In this document: positions 28,801-36,500 of the stretch, in pieces
How positions within the stretch are numbered: the first letter of the stretch is position 1
Layout: the number at the start of each line of letters is the position of its first letter
Origin: Tunturiibacter gelidiferens
GTDB taxonomy: Bacteria; Acidobacteriota; Terriglobia; Terriglobales; Acidobacteriaceae
NCBI RefSeq assembly: GCF_014201335.1
Contig: NZ_JACHEB010000003.1
Coordinates: 310,001 to 374,000 of the forward strand
Direction of reading: 5' to 3'
DNA: 64,000 nt
Program-made: the position numbers and the translations under genes
The notes under the pieces: model-generated
The model's input: the letters and a program-made list of their open reading frames with translations, nothing else
What the model was told of the DNA's origin: nothing
Databases searched by the model: none

Positions 28801-28955
28801 ATATCGACCAAGTCTATGGAGCCCCTGATTTCCTCGGTCCTGTGCCGCGTCAGTTCGGGGACAACATAGGAAGTCCTGCTAATCCTACCTTTGCGACGCC
28901 AAACTATACCAGCAACGCACGGCAGCTGCAGGCCTCCTTGCGGTTCAACTTCTAA
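25854..28955 (+). CDS. TonB-dependent receptor, Oar-like, with carboxypeptidase-regulatory domain
   Basis: A 1033-residue outer-membrane protein. A signal peptide (about 1-30, ending SSLHAQQ) is followed by a carboxypeptidase-regulatory-like beta-sandwich (about 33-115, LSVSVSDLTARVVPGAHV) and a plug domain (about 120-250). The long beta-barrel ends in the aromatic residue required for insertion (ASLRFNF). Such receptors are greatly expanded in acidobacteria and are believed to import oligosaccharides or other large ligands with TonB energy. No adjacent SusD-like or sugar-specific gene is present. The stop at 28955 is only about 15 bases from an integrase remnant, so foreign DNA has been placed immediately after it without visibly damaging the C-terminus. 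Confidence 0.92.
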   Translation: MTKKRFIEPILYLFTIVCVLLFQSSSLHAQQLATLSVSVSDLTARVVPGAHVTLTNSGTGLTRTQITDHAGVVVVTALSAGDYLVTVRADGFSDYEQPLTLTVGQVASLTTRLGVAAVKQTVAVFDSSASTVDTEKTESSQVIRPRQITDLPSAGRDFVDFVLLTPTANVGRSTATAAQSPFLETVLQLSFGGLRETHSVFFGLDGTDYSVSLSGVQRASPSLDWVQEFRVVDGPYAGDNGRNLGALVSTITKSGTNDVHGAIYEYLRNNVLDANNPLSAPGLNALRVNQFGGDVGGPIRHSKTFYFTGYEGQRRAAAPTFSTFILGCLDTPGCMGPGTPSINQVKEQFGLQPEHLNSVLEVDNYDKAIGKITQIFNEKNVLNAGYIFSDDRKEGAPTAAPGQGLPSTYRNNPVRDQTLYGNYVSLVNSKWTSESILDFGNRVFHLTPTGAGFEPTLNVSDTLVSGGFTGSVSYYKEQHLEAQENVTYIRGAHSFKFGGGFEPVWVAADTTFFSPGAAIFTPQSFFGAGEFAGPPFGPGTPVQFLFLQPRSYFGQQIPNRPLPFSGSLYAGDAAPSFVDATSLKFWHRLANFYGQDQWKVTPDLSLTLGLRYDFDIFPSATDVHVIGKLNPTNYDNVQPRVGLAYAANGGKQIIRAGFGLFRGPWDYSDLMVGWQGASAFTNMNNTLVPDFQDPANGVVGLGQSGVVGVSGPFLASQAFRNFATSGIYPSPRILQQFPLGYIQRKFPNPYSEQASIEVESQLGHGWILTEGYQYIHALKLPVYLSVNGTPDGTLPDGRQFFIPADPRFGFALIATPTGFSVYNGGIVSVRKNFADHYSVLANYTYSKSIDIATDVQLTSTPQNYLDPNGDRSVGDNDVRHRFVLSLLAESPTEWPLLLRNFKLSLLNTIQSPRYFSILAGFDVNGDGFPFSDRTGTVGRNSYRGASYYDTDVRLQRVFHITERISSEASIEAFNLFNHVNVQNIDQVYGAPDFLGPVPRQFGDNIGSPANPTFATPNYTSNARQLQASLRFNF

Positions 28956-28969
28956 AAGGGGAATTTTTA

Positions 28970-29970
28970 TAGCTCATCTTGCAATTGACGAAGGTAGATG
29001 CAGATCGGGCGATGACGCTAAACCTAGAACGCGTATCTGCTATCGCTTCGAGACGCCGGGATCTGCAGATGACACTGTGCCGGCCGATGACAGGGAAGTG
29101 TTGTCCTACTCGCAGGCTGTAGCCCATGCCAATAAATGGTTCAGCGATGTCGACAAAAATCTAGCTACAGTAATTCGTCGGGGCGCCTACACGGTCCAGG
29201 ACGCCGCGGATGACTGGATAGCTGCCTGGAAGAGTAGCGAAGCCTCGAAGCGTAATTCTTTGAGCAACCTGAAGCACCACATACTCCCGGAACTGGATCC
29301 CGGGAGGTGACCAAACTGACGCGCCACGAGGTTCAGAAATGGTTAGGGAATCTGGCCGAGAAGAAGCCAGTTCGCACGTTGCAACACGAAGCTGCATCAA
29401 GCAAGCTATCACCGTCGCGGCGGAGCAAAATCACTTATGCCTCCGACGACCCGGAGACTCAGCGTAAGCGCCGAGATACAGCAAACCGGATATTCAAGGA
29501 CCTCAGCGCTCTTTTGACCTTCGCTTATCGCAATCAAAGGGTCGGGAGCAAGGCGGCCTGGGAGACTGTAGAGAAGTTTGAAAACGTCAACGTAGCGAAG
29601 AACGAATATATCTGACTCTCAAAGAGGCGAACGACTTCATTAAAGTTTGCCCTACTGACTTTCGCGATCTCGTTCAGGGCGCCCTAATTACTGGTTGCCG
29701 ATATGGAGAGCTGTTGAAGCTCAAAGTGAGCGCTTACGACCCACAGTTGCATGCCATTTCATTGGTCCAAGACAAGACAGGCAAGGTGAAACACGTGTTT
29801 CTCACCGACCAGGAAGCGGCGCTTTTCGGGGAGCAGTGGGCCAAGTCAAACCAGCAGCCCAGAATGAAGGCAGTTTTGAAGGCAGCCGGCATCAAGAGGC
29901 ACGTCCGGTTCCACGAACTCCGCCACACATTTGTGAGGCTAGCAGTCTCACTCGTGGCCGCCGTCGCTAG
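28970..29970 (+). pseudogene. Tyrosine recombinase/phage integrase, multiply frameshifted remnant
   Basis: Three consecutive pieces in different frames reconstruct an integrase. Piece one has an N-terminal arm (AVAHANKWFSDVDKN, YTVQDAADDWIAAWKSS, HHILPELD). Piece two, from about 29307, is core-binding (TKLTRHEVQKWLGNLAEKK, TANRIFKDLSALLTFAYRNQ). Piece three, from about 29615, holds the catalytic domain with GCRYGELLKLKV (first catalytic Arg) and FHELRHTF (His-x-x-Arg). The second half of the active site with the Tyr is missing. At least two frameshifts, an internal loss and a C-terminal truncation make it dead. It marks an old integration event directly downstream of the TonB receptor. Confidence 0.85.
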
Positions 29971-30173
29971 TCCGGGATCGTCTCTAAGGATCTGAGGATG
30001 GCGTCGCGCCGGCGTAGGAGCCTGGCGTGGTCGTCTTCAAAGAAGATCGTTTCTTTATCCACGACGACCGTTCCTGCGCCTGCGTATTCGCAAAGCAGCC
30101 CTTATTTGGAGTTGAAGTCGATCGCGATATTGAGTTGTTCCAATTCCTTGACGAGTGTTTCTCTGGTAGTCAT
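29967..30173 (-). pseudogene. Small unknown gene with one in-frame stop
   Basis: From the ATG at 30173 a 68-codon frame reads MTTRETLVKELEQLNIAIDF, then a TAA stop at 30104-30102, and resumes in the same frame through YAGAGTVVVDKETIFFEDDH to a TAG at 29967. The coding-like composition on both sides of the stop, without a frame change, suggests a recent nonsense mutation. No family is recognised. It overlaps the end of the integrase remnant on the other strand. Confidence 0.4.
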
Positions 30174-30428
30174 GCCCTACATTCTGCAGTCACCTTCGGA
30201 ACGGACTAATCCCTCAAAAGTCACAGATCAGTTGCGTGTGGATAAACGCGCTCAAGCGAAGGAAGTTCCCGCAAAGAAGTTGCTCTAGTCAAGTCATCCG
30301 AGATCAAAGCGTAAGCAAAGAAAGTTCTTGATACATACAACCAATGTATAAAGGCGATCGCGTAGTGAAGCACAACAACGCATGATAATCGAGCATCTAC
30401 CTTAGTGAATACGCTTAACGGAGGTGGT

Positions 30429-30596
30429 ATGAAGTTTTTGAAGAGTTGGTTATTGGGAATTGTGATTGTCCTTGCTCTGGTTACGGCATCAGCTTCACCC
30501 GCGTCAGCCCAAGTTGTTGTTCGAGTCGGGCAGGACCACCCACACCATTACCACCACAGACATCACCATTACTACCATCACAATCACCAATACTAG
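30429..30596 (+). CDS. Secreted histidine-rich small protein
   Basis: A 55-residue protein starting at the ATG at 30429, which follows a GGAGGTGGT ribosome site. Residues 1-28 are a signal peptide (MKFLKSWLLGIVIVLALV, cleavage after SPASA). The mature part of about 28 residues contains 11 histidines in HH and HHH clusters mixed with Tyr. This strongly suggests binding of metal ions such as nickel, copper or zinc outside the cytoplasm. The gene stands alone and ends ten bases before an intrinsic terminator, so it is a complete single-gene transcript. Its physiological role is unknown. Confidence 0.72.
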   Translation: MKFLKSWLLGIVIVLALVTASASPASAQVVVRVGQDHPHHYHHRHHHYYHHNHQY

Positions 30597-30605
30597 AGAC
30601 AATGA

Positions 30606-30643
30606 AACCCCACCCTTTGCATACGCATTGGGTGGGTTTTTTT
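30606..30643 (+). terminator. Intrinsic terminator of the His-rich peptide gene
   Basis: CCCACCC (30609-30615) pairs with GGGTGGG (30630-30636), with a short inner TGC/GCA pairing, followed by seven T residues (30637-30643). Confidence 0.8.
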
Positions 30644-30793
30644 GCGATAAGATTGAGTCTTTTCCAGCTGTTGTAGTGTCTCTGCATGACTAAAACCAAA
30701 GTACTGCGACGATCAACTTCGCACTAATGCCAGAGCTTCGCCTTACGCTATTTTGATTTGAGGAAAACATACACAGCTGAATACAATTCCGCA

Positions 30794-30842
30794 AAGCCTC
30801 TGCCCTTTCCTCTCATCAGGATTGGGACAGAGGCTTCTTTTT
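30794..30842 (+). terminator. Intrinsic terminator without an assigned gene
   Basis: AAGCCTCTG (30794-30802) pairs with CAGAGGCTT (30828-30836), with further CCC/GGG pairing inside, followed by TTCTTTTT. No plus-strand gene ends here; only about 150 bases separate it from the previous terminator, so it may end a small RNA. Confidence 0.65.
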
Positions 30843-31250
30843 GCATTCATGCAGGAACCACTTTCTTGATCGCTTCAGACTTAGGAATACCTGCGACAAA
30901 CACGTCTGCCCGTGCCATGCACTGCGCGATGAGCCCAGTTGTAGATTGTCAACACAAGGGCGCACATAACTATCTGGCATTTGTTCCTGGACGCACTCAG
31001 CTCTCGAGATCAAAGTCGGTCGTGCACCACTCCACGGCTGCGCTTTGTTGGGGAGCTGAGTTACGTTTCTCGCGTGGGTTACAAATCGCTGCAGCTCTGC
31101 TTCTTGTTCGACAGTTAACTCATGTGACGTAATCGGCTTCAGTTTTTCGGAATGCCTATAAAGATTTTGAGTATCGAATTGCTGAAAACGATTCAACTCC
31201 GCATCGTCTGTAAATTGCAGATACGTTCTATTTACGCTTAGCTCGTCCAT
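30816..31250 (-). CDS. Doubtful hypothetical protein
   Basis: An open frame of 144 residues from an ATG at 31250. The first 70 residues (MDELSVNRTYLQFTDDAELN, then SHELTVEQEAELQRFVTHAR) look like real protein, with charged amphipathic helices. The second half reads like random translation and runs antisense through the terminator at 30794-30842. There is no good ribosome site and no family match that I recognise. It may be the start of a truncated gene. The remaining sequence up to 31602 shows nothing else. Confidence 0.25.
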   Translation of the reverse strand: MDELSVNRTYLQFTDDAELNRFQQFDTQNLYRHSEKLKPITSHELTVEQEAELQRFVTHARNVTQLPNKAQPWSGARPTLISRAECVQEQMPDSYVRPCVDNLQLGSSRSAWHGQTCLSQVFLSLKRSRKWFLHECKKKPLSQS

Positions 31251-31602
31251 CGTTTCACCATGAACTCTTGTGTGAGCAAGAGGCACGCGCGAGCTTGCGT
31301 TCGCAGCTTGAGCAGCCTAGCCGCAAGATGAGAAGTCTCTCGTCTGAGGCCGCAGAGGAAAGTACCTCGCGGTGTCGCGCAAAAGAAGGTTTCGGAAACC
31401 TTCTATCCAGAATCAGCTCAGTCTGTATTGTTTTCGCTGTTAGCGCTTCTGAACTTATGTAATGTCAACTCTGCCTCTGTCCGTCTAATCGGCGGGCTCT
31501 GCAGCGGTCTCCGCCGTTGTGCCGAGCAAGCCGCGATGCAGACGATGTCGCGAGCCGAATCGGGAGTCAGAGTAGCGGTTAGTAGCACCCCCCGCTCTTC
31601 CT

Positions 31603-32559
31603 TTAGAGCGTTAGATCCCAGGTTTCGCTGATGACGTCGACACCGAAGCTGTGGCGGGGTTCCTCCTCGACGAGTTTGTAGCCTGCTTGGCTATAGATGT
31701 GTCTTGCGGCGGCAAGAACGTCATGTGTCCAAAGCGTAATTTTCTTGTAGCCTGCCGCACGTCCGAAGTGTGTGCACTCGTCTACCAAGGTCTTGCCGAG
31801 GCCGAGACCTCTGGCGCTCGCCTCGACGAGCAGCAGCCGAAGCTTGGCTGTGTCCTTTTCCTCGGGATGCTTTACCAGGAAGATACTGCCGACGATCTCT
31901 CCGTCGCGTTCGGCGATCCAGCAGCGTTCGCGTTTGGGATCAAAGTTGTCAATGAAATCGGCCACGATGCGTGCAACTACTGCCTCGAAGTCTGGGGTCC
32001 ATCCCAACTCCTGAGTGTAGATGACCCCGTGGCGGTGTACTACCCAGCCCATGTCTCCGGCACGATGCTGGCGGAGGATGTAGGGGGCGCGTGACGGCTT
32101 AGCCTCCAATGCATTCTCAATGGAGCGCATACCGTGGAGAAATTCAACAAGTTGCTTAGCGGAGAGGCTCCGAAGAAGTTGTTCGGCTTCGTCATTCGAT
32201 CGCTGGTCGAGTTCTGAGAAGACTGCCTTGCCTTGTCTTGTGAGTTTGAGTATGGACTGACGGCCATCTTCAACGGATGCTTTGCGGCCTAATAAACCCC
32301 CACTCTCAAACTTACGCAGGATGCGGCTTAGATATCCAGCATCGAGTTCAAGATCCCTAGCAATTTCCCTGGCTGTGCTCTCGGGACGGTTGGCAAGTTC
32401 ATAGAGAACGCGGGCTTCGCTCAACGAGTATTCGCTGTTGAGGAGTCCTTCGCGGAGCGTTCCGATGATGCGGGTATAAAAGCGATTGAAGGCGCGAACG
32501 GCTGCGATCTGAGATTTGACGATTGTGTAGGGTTCAGCGGTGGTGGTCAATTGAGGCAT
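31603..32559 (-). CDS. MarR-type regulator fused to GNAT acetyltransferase
   Basis: A 318-residue fusion. Residues about 15-150 form a MarR winged helix (EYSLSEARVLYELANRPEST, ELDAGYLSRILRKFESGGLL, KLTRQGKAVFSELD). Residues about 165-315 form a GNAT domain with the acetyl-CoA loop region ARGLGLGKTLVDEC and the substrate-side IYSQAGYKLVEEEP. The ATG at 32559 has an AAGGAA ribosome site; a start at 32592 is less likely. Such fusions are widespread and are thought to couple sensing or modification of a small compound with transcription control. The target genes are unknown; the divergent or adjacent hydrolase is a possible one. Confidence 0.87.
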   Translation of the reverse strand: MPQLTTTAEPYTIVKSQIAAVRAFNRFYTRIIGTLREGLLNSEYSLSEARVLYELANRPESTAREIARDLELDAGYLSRILRKFESGGLLGRKASVEDGRQSILKLTRQGKAVFSELDQRSNDEAEQLLRSLSAKQLVEFLHGMRSIENALEAKPSRAPYILRQHRAGDMGWVVHRHGVIYTQELGWTPDFEAVVARIVADFIDNFDPKRERCWIAERDGEIVGSIFLVKHPEEKDTAKLRLLLVEASARGLGLGKTLVDECTHFGRAAGYKKITLWTHDVLAAARHIYSQAGYKLVEEEPRHSFGVDVISETWDLTL

Positions 32560-32637
32560 CGTGTTTTCCTTAAAGATACATGCCATAGTCAACTAAAACA
32601 ACTGACATTATCAACTGTTTTGGAGAGCCTCGAGAGT

Positions 32638-33366
32638 TTAATCTCTCGCCGCTTCCCAGATGGCCTGCGCGAGCCGAACTGGATTGGAAAAGATGGTCTC
32701 GTGACTTCCGGGGAGTTCCACAAGTCTGAATAGACCTAAACGCTCAGACAGTCGGGGATGCCACGGATAGCTGTGGGGTAATGAGATGTCCTGCTGGCAG
32801 TTGATGTAGGACCTGCCTATCGACATCTCTGAGAGAGGGCGTTGGAGTGAAATTTTGTCGGCCACAGTTCTGTACGGTTGCGGATTGAGGCGATCATAGG
32901 TAGAGCGTGCGAGTGCGATATCGGCATCGTTGATGAAGGTCTCTCGCCATACCTGAAATGGGAGCAGCAATGCCCCGTTGTTCGCGTCGGCGATCGCAGC
33001 GAAAGCTGCAGCGTGGCACGGCGGAACCAAATCGGTCAGGCTCTCTCCGTTAAGCGGGACAAATGCGTTGATGTACACGATGCGACGCAAGCGTCTTTCG
33101 AGGCGATCCGCGACTCCGGAAATTACCATGCCTGCATAACTATGACCCACCAGGCGTATATCAGTCAGATCGTTTTCTTCAATGAAATCTACGACAGACG
33201 AGATGGCGTCCTCCAACCCTATCTTGCTTCTATCGTCTTCCTCCCGGTTTCCTCGCAACGTTGGGCAGTAGACGGTGTGTCCGGCCTTGCGAAGAATGTT
33301 TGCTATCGTTTCAAAATCTTTTCCGGTATGCCATGCGGCGTGGATTAGAACCAGGGTTACGGGCAT
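32638..33366 (-). CDS. Alpha/beta hydrolase
   Basis: A 242-residue single-domain alpha/beta-fold hydrolase. The oxyanion-hole strand LVLIHAAWHTGKDF, the nucleophile elbow VGHSYAGMV (Ser near 93) and the late catalytic His in LPGSHETIFSNP (near 221) are in the right order; the acid is probably Asp near 194. The sequence style resembles esterases of the salicylate/pyrethroid hydrolase group. It follows the glycosyltransferase gene on the same strand (gap about 75 bases), so the two may be co-transcribed and act on one small aglycone or ester. The substrate is unknown. Confidence 0.85.
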   Translation of the reverse strand: MPVTLVLIHAAWHTGKDFETIANILRKAGHTVYCPTLRGNREEDDRSKIGLEDAISSVVDFIEENDLTDIRLVGHSYAGMVISGVADRLERRLRRIVYINAFVPLNGESLTDLVPPCHAAAFAAIADANNGALLLPFQVWRETFINDADIALARSTYDRLNPQPYRTVADKISLQRPLSEMSIGRSYINCQQDISLPHSYPWHPRLSERLGLFRLVELPGSHETIFSNPVRLAQAIWEAARD

Positions 33367-33442
33367 CTCTTACATCTCCACCATCGTTAACTGAGCTGAT
33401 AAATGAATAATGAGGCCCGCGGCCGCTTCTCATACAACAGAA

Positions 33443-34738
33443 TCAAACCGTCTGCTCCGATCGGCGGAAGAAGGTTGTTTCGGTTTGGAATGCCTCTTCA
33501 ATCCTGTCGGCAGCAACTTCCAATCCGCGGGTTTCTGCTATGACCTTCTTGAAGTAACGAGCCCTTTCGCGGTAGCTCGGATTCTCAAACACTTCCCGGG
33601 TCACCTTTAGCATCTGTCTTCCGGTGAGCGTCGCAACCTCCAGAGATTTCCCTACTCTGTGATATTCGATTCTGGCAGCCACGCCGGGCTGGTCATAACC
33701 GATTGGAAGAGCGACCATCGGCACTCCTTGGGCCAACGCTTCAAGGGTCGTATTCAGTCCTGCATGGGTTATGCAAAGTGCGGCACGCTTCAACAGTTGG
33801 AGCTGGGGGGCTGTGCGAACGATGATTGCGTCCGGTGGAATTGGCCGCAGATCATCGGGATTGATGGAATGTCCCACTGAAAGAACGAGCTGAACCTCCG
33901 GGAGTTCTTCCGTCGCCTCAAGTATTGCCTTGTAGGCGTGGTCCAAGCCGTTGACCAAGGTTCCCAATGAGGCGTAGATCAGTGGCTTGCCATTCAACTC
34001 TTGCCAGGGAAAAGCTACAGGCTCGCGACCTTCGCCATCGTGAAGCGGACCAGCATAGTGAAATTGGGCAGGCCACGGAATGCCGGGGAAATCGAATTCC
34101 TTTGGAGTCTGGGTAATGACAGCCAGCTTGGACAGAGTCGATCCGGGCTCCTGCCAAGTGCTTCCGAGACCGGTGCTGTCGGCGTAGTGCGTCGCCTCGG
34201 CCAGTACCGGCAACAGTGTCTGTATGGCCTCGTGCACTCCCTCGATGTTCCTGGTCAACGCCTCCGAGGTGGTCTCGTGTGGCCAGTTGAAGATAAATGG
34301 CGGCGTCGTTCCCGATAAGTCAAGGTGTAGAGCACAGCAGACCTGGACGTAAGGAATGCCCATATTGATGGGAACCAATTCAAAGAAAAAGTGAATGGTA
34401 TCGATCACCAGCGCCTCAACGCCTGTTTCTTCCAATGTTTGTGGAAGATGCTTTAAGGCTGCCCGAGTGAAAGGCGCGAATAACTTCTCGGATGTATAGG
34501 TCACTACCTCAATACCGTGCATCTTTGCCACCGGCGCATAGGCTTGGGTCAGCGATCCCATGGGAAATTCTTCCTCGCAATACGGGACAAAGGTCAAGCC
34601 TGCAGCCCGAACGATAGATTCGGTATCCGGAACACCGATGCATATCACTTCGTGTCCACGCGATTGTAGTTTGCGTGCAAGAGCCGTCATCGAATAGAGA
34701 TGCCCTGAGGCGGGATAAGCTATAAAACCAATCTTCAT
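33443..34738 (-). CDS. UDP-glycosyltransferase (GT1/MGT-like)
   Basis: A 431-residue GT-B-fold enzyme that transfers a sugar from a nucleotide donor to a small hydrophobic acceptor. The N-terminal IGFIAYPASGHLYSMTALA and the C-terminal donor-binding block ITHAGLNTTLEALAQGVPMV with PIGYDQPGVAARI match bacterial macrolide and zeaxanthin glycosyltransferases and plant UGTs. The gene is divergent from an AraC regulator across about 200 bases and is followed by the alpha/beta hydrolase. Together these suggest an inducible detoxification or tailoring unit, which is inference. There is no transmembrane anchor. Confidence 0.88.
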   Translation of the reverse strand: MKIGFIAYPASGHLYSMTALARKLQSRGHEVICIGVPDTESIVRAAGLTFVPYCEEEFPMGSLTQAYAPVAKMHGIEVVTYTSEKLFAPFTRAALKHLPQTLEETGVEALVIDTIHFFFELVPINMGIPYVQVCCALHLDLSGTTPPFIFNWPHETTSEALTRNIEGVHEAIQTLLPVLAEATHYADSTGLGSTWQEPGSTLSKLAVITQTPKEFDFPGIPWPAQFHYAGPLHDGEGREPVAFPWQELNGKPLIYASLGTLVNGLDHAYKAILEATEELPEVQLVLSVGHSINPDDLRPIPPDAIIVRTAPQLQLLKRAALCITHAGLNTTLEALAQGVPMVALPIGYDQPGVAARIEYHRVGKSLEVATLTGRQMLKVTREVFENPSYRERARYFKKVIAETRGLEVAADRIEEAFQTETTFFRRSEQTV

Positions 34739-34940
34739 GAGTATCTCTCCTGGTTAAGTGCCTGCTAATGATGAGCAGAGCAATTTAGAAGTCTGAATGC
34801 TCGGGAGCTCAGAGTGTTCTCGTGGTGGCAATCGTGTTTCTTCCCTGCTTGAAGGTAGCCAAAAAAAACAGAATAATATTTTGCAAAACTGCGATCTTTA
34901 CAGAATCTCGCCACAGGATCTCGCCCATGAGTCGAAGAAC

Positions 34941-35855
34941 ATGCGACCGCATCTAAAGTTCATGGACATGGCAGAGCGAAATCCTTCGCAGCTTGCCGGC
35001 GTGCTCCCACCTGGCGCACAGATGCTTGGGACCAGCAGGTCGCTGCCCTGGGAGGGCTTCTTTATCGAGAAGCACCTTATGACGCCGGGAGAACGGGTAC
35101 TCAGCGTCAGCCCCTGGCATCTCATCTCGGCGCTGGGGAAGCGTCCCGCCGTCTTTGAAGGCAAAACCCCCCATGGAGGTGTGCTGCGGTTTACCAAGCC
35201 CCCAGGTGCGCTCAATCTGGTTCCTCCCGGCACGGTCCCGGCGGTACGGCTCTGCTCGTCTTCCGAGCTCATTAGCTGTGCGGTCGACCATGCTGTCGTC
35301 GCGACCATTGCGATGGAGGAGCGCCGCAGACAAACGTCAGATCTGCTCTTCCAATGCGTGGTTCGTGACCGTGCTGCCGAACGCGTCGTGAACCTGCTAT
35401 CGGAGGAAATGGAAGCCGGCGGCCCTGCGGGGCAGATGTATGCCGAGTCCCTAGTACGGGCATTGGTCAGCCGTTATCTTGCCCTTGCATCCGGAGAACG
35501 CTCCCCGCAGTCGCCCGCGTCCCGAGTGCTGCATCCCCGCCTTCTAAGGCGTCTTCACGATTGGATGGAAAGCAACCTGCATCGCGACATCTCGCTAACG
35601 GCCATGGCACACGAAGCAAAATACAGCTCGACACATCTCTTACGCTCCTTCCGTGCGTCGACAGGCTTGACTCCGCATCAATACCTGCTCGAACTGCGGG
35701 TGGCGAAGGCGGAAGGTCTGCTGCGCGGCGGGCGTCCCAGTTTGATCGATGTCGCGCTCGAGTGCGGGTTTGCAAACCAGTCTCACTTCACCCAGATTTT
35801 CAAGAGCCGCCGCGGGCTTACGCCTGGTCAGTATCGTCGCGAATTTGCCGCATAG
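34941..35855 (+). CDS. AraC-family transcriptional regulator
   Basis: A 304-residue regulator when started at the ATG at 34941; the open frame reaches back to 34797, but the extra part has no recognisable structure. The C-terminal hundred residues carry two HTH motifs of AraC type (DISLTAMAHEAKYSSTHLLR and LIDVALECGFANQSHFTQIF) and the family signature ending GLTPGQYRREF. The N-terminal part is a variable effector domain with no recognised fold. It is divergently placed to the glycosyltransferase-hydrolase pair and is the natural candidate to activate them, though this is inferred from arrangement only. Confidence 0.87.
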   Translation: MRPHLKFMDMAERNPSQLAGVLPPGAQMLGTSRSLPWEGFFIEKHLMTPGERVLSVSPWHLISALGKRPAVFEGKTPHGGVLRFTKPPGALNLVPPGTVPAVRLCSSSELISCAVDHAVVATIAMEERRRQTSDLLFQCVVRDRAAERVVNLLSEEMEAGGPAGQMYAESLVRALVSRYLALASGERSPQSPASRVLHPRLLRRLHDWMESNLHRDISLTAMAHEAKYSSTHLLRSFRASTGLTPHQYLLELRVAKAEGLLRGGRPSLIDVALECGFANQSHFTQIFKSRRGLTPGQYRREFAA

Positions 35856-36500
35856 TTTTGAGGAAATCCGGACGACGAATTCCAGCGCAGAGTAAGCGGC
35901 GTTGGGAATGCGAACCAGACCAATGGATCGGTTGCACCGTGTGATTCCTGCGCTATTCCCGGGGGCAAGGCGCCGAGGTGGATGTATCAGACGGAGCGAT
36001 TGTCCACCGACGCAGCGTTAGAGGAACACAAGAGGAGCAGTTCCTCATGGCCATTTCCGCTCGCTTCAGCGGATCGATACAGTGGCAATTCCCCGCAATT
36101 AAAGTTCTTTTCGGCAAACAGCGGGCTTTTGGTAGCTCTATGCTCGCTAAGTCACTACTCTTTTTGGCGCGCCCATCGAGGTATTGATTCTGGATAACAC
36201 ATTATCAGGAGAGTTTCTAGAACCCTACACAAACAGAGAAACGTGACTTCTGAGTTGAAATCCCAGTACGGCTTGTTGGTTGTGGACCTGGTTCTCGCAG
36301 TTCCATTGTCACTGTCACTCGCAATAGGAAGCGGAAATGACTGGCCGTGTAGGAGGACGACTTGCGGGTTATGTGACGGCGCAGGGTATAGCTGTTCTCG
36401 GTGTCTTTCGCGACCCGAAGAAGGAAGAAAAAGCGGCAGGGGGCAAAATCGCTGCCGCTCAGCCCTCGTGCGAAAAGTTTAACACTGTCGCTTGCATCGC
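35856..36500. other. Gap with no supported gene; one hairpin
   Basis: About 645 bases between the AraC and phosphatase genes. An open frame at 36337-36525 (62 codons, AGGAAG upstream) has no recognisable family and overlaps the next gene start. AGCGGCAG (36431-36438) and CTGCCGCT (36452-36459) form an eight-pair hairpin in the phosphatase leader. Otherwise I see nothing. Confidence 0.35.

Noticed and set aside
28981..29970. Intact integrase
   Set aside because: I first read the strong FHELRHTF motif as a working recombinase, but the pieces are in three frames and the catalytic Tyr region is missing, so I call it a pseudogene.
30509..30600. Simple CAC/CAT repeat or CRISPR-like array
   Set aside because: The CACCATTACCACC pattern is explained by His/Tyr codons of the small secreted peptide; there are no spacers or regular repeats. 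I saw no CRISPR array anywhere in the window.
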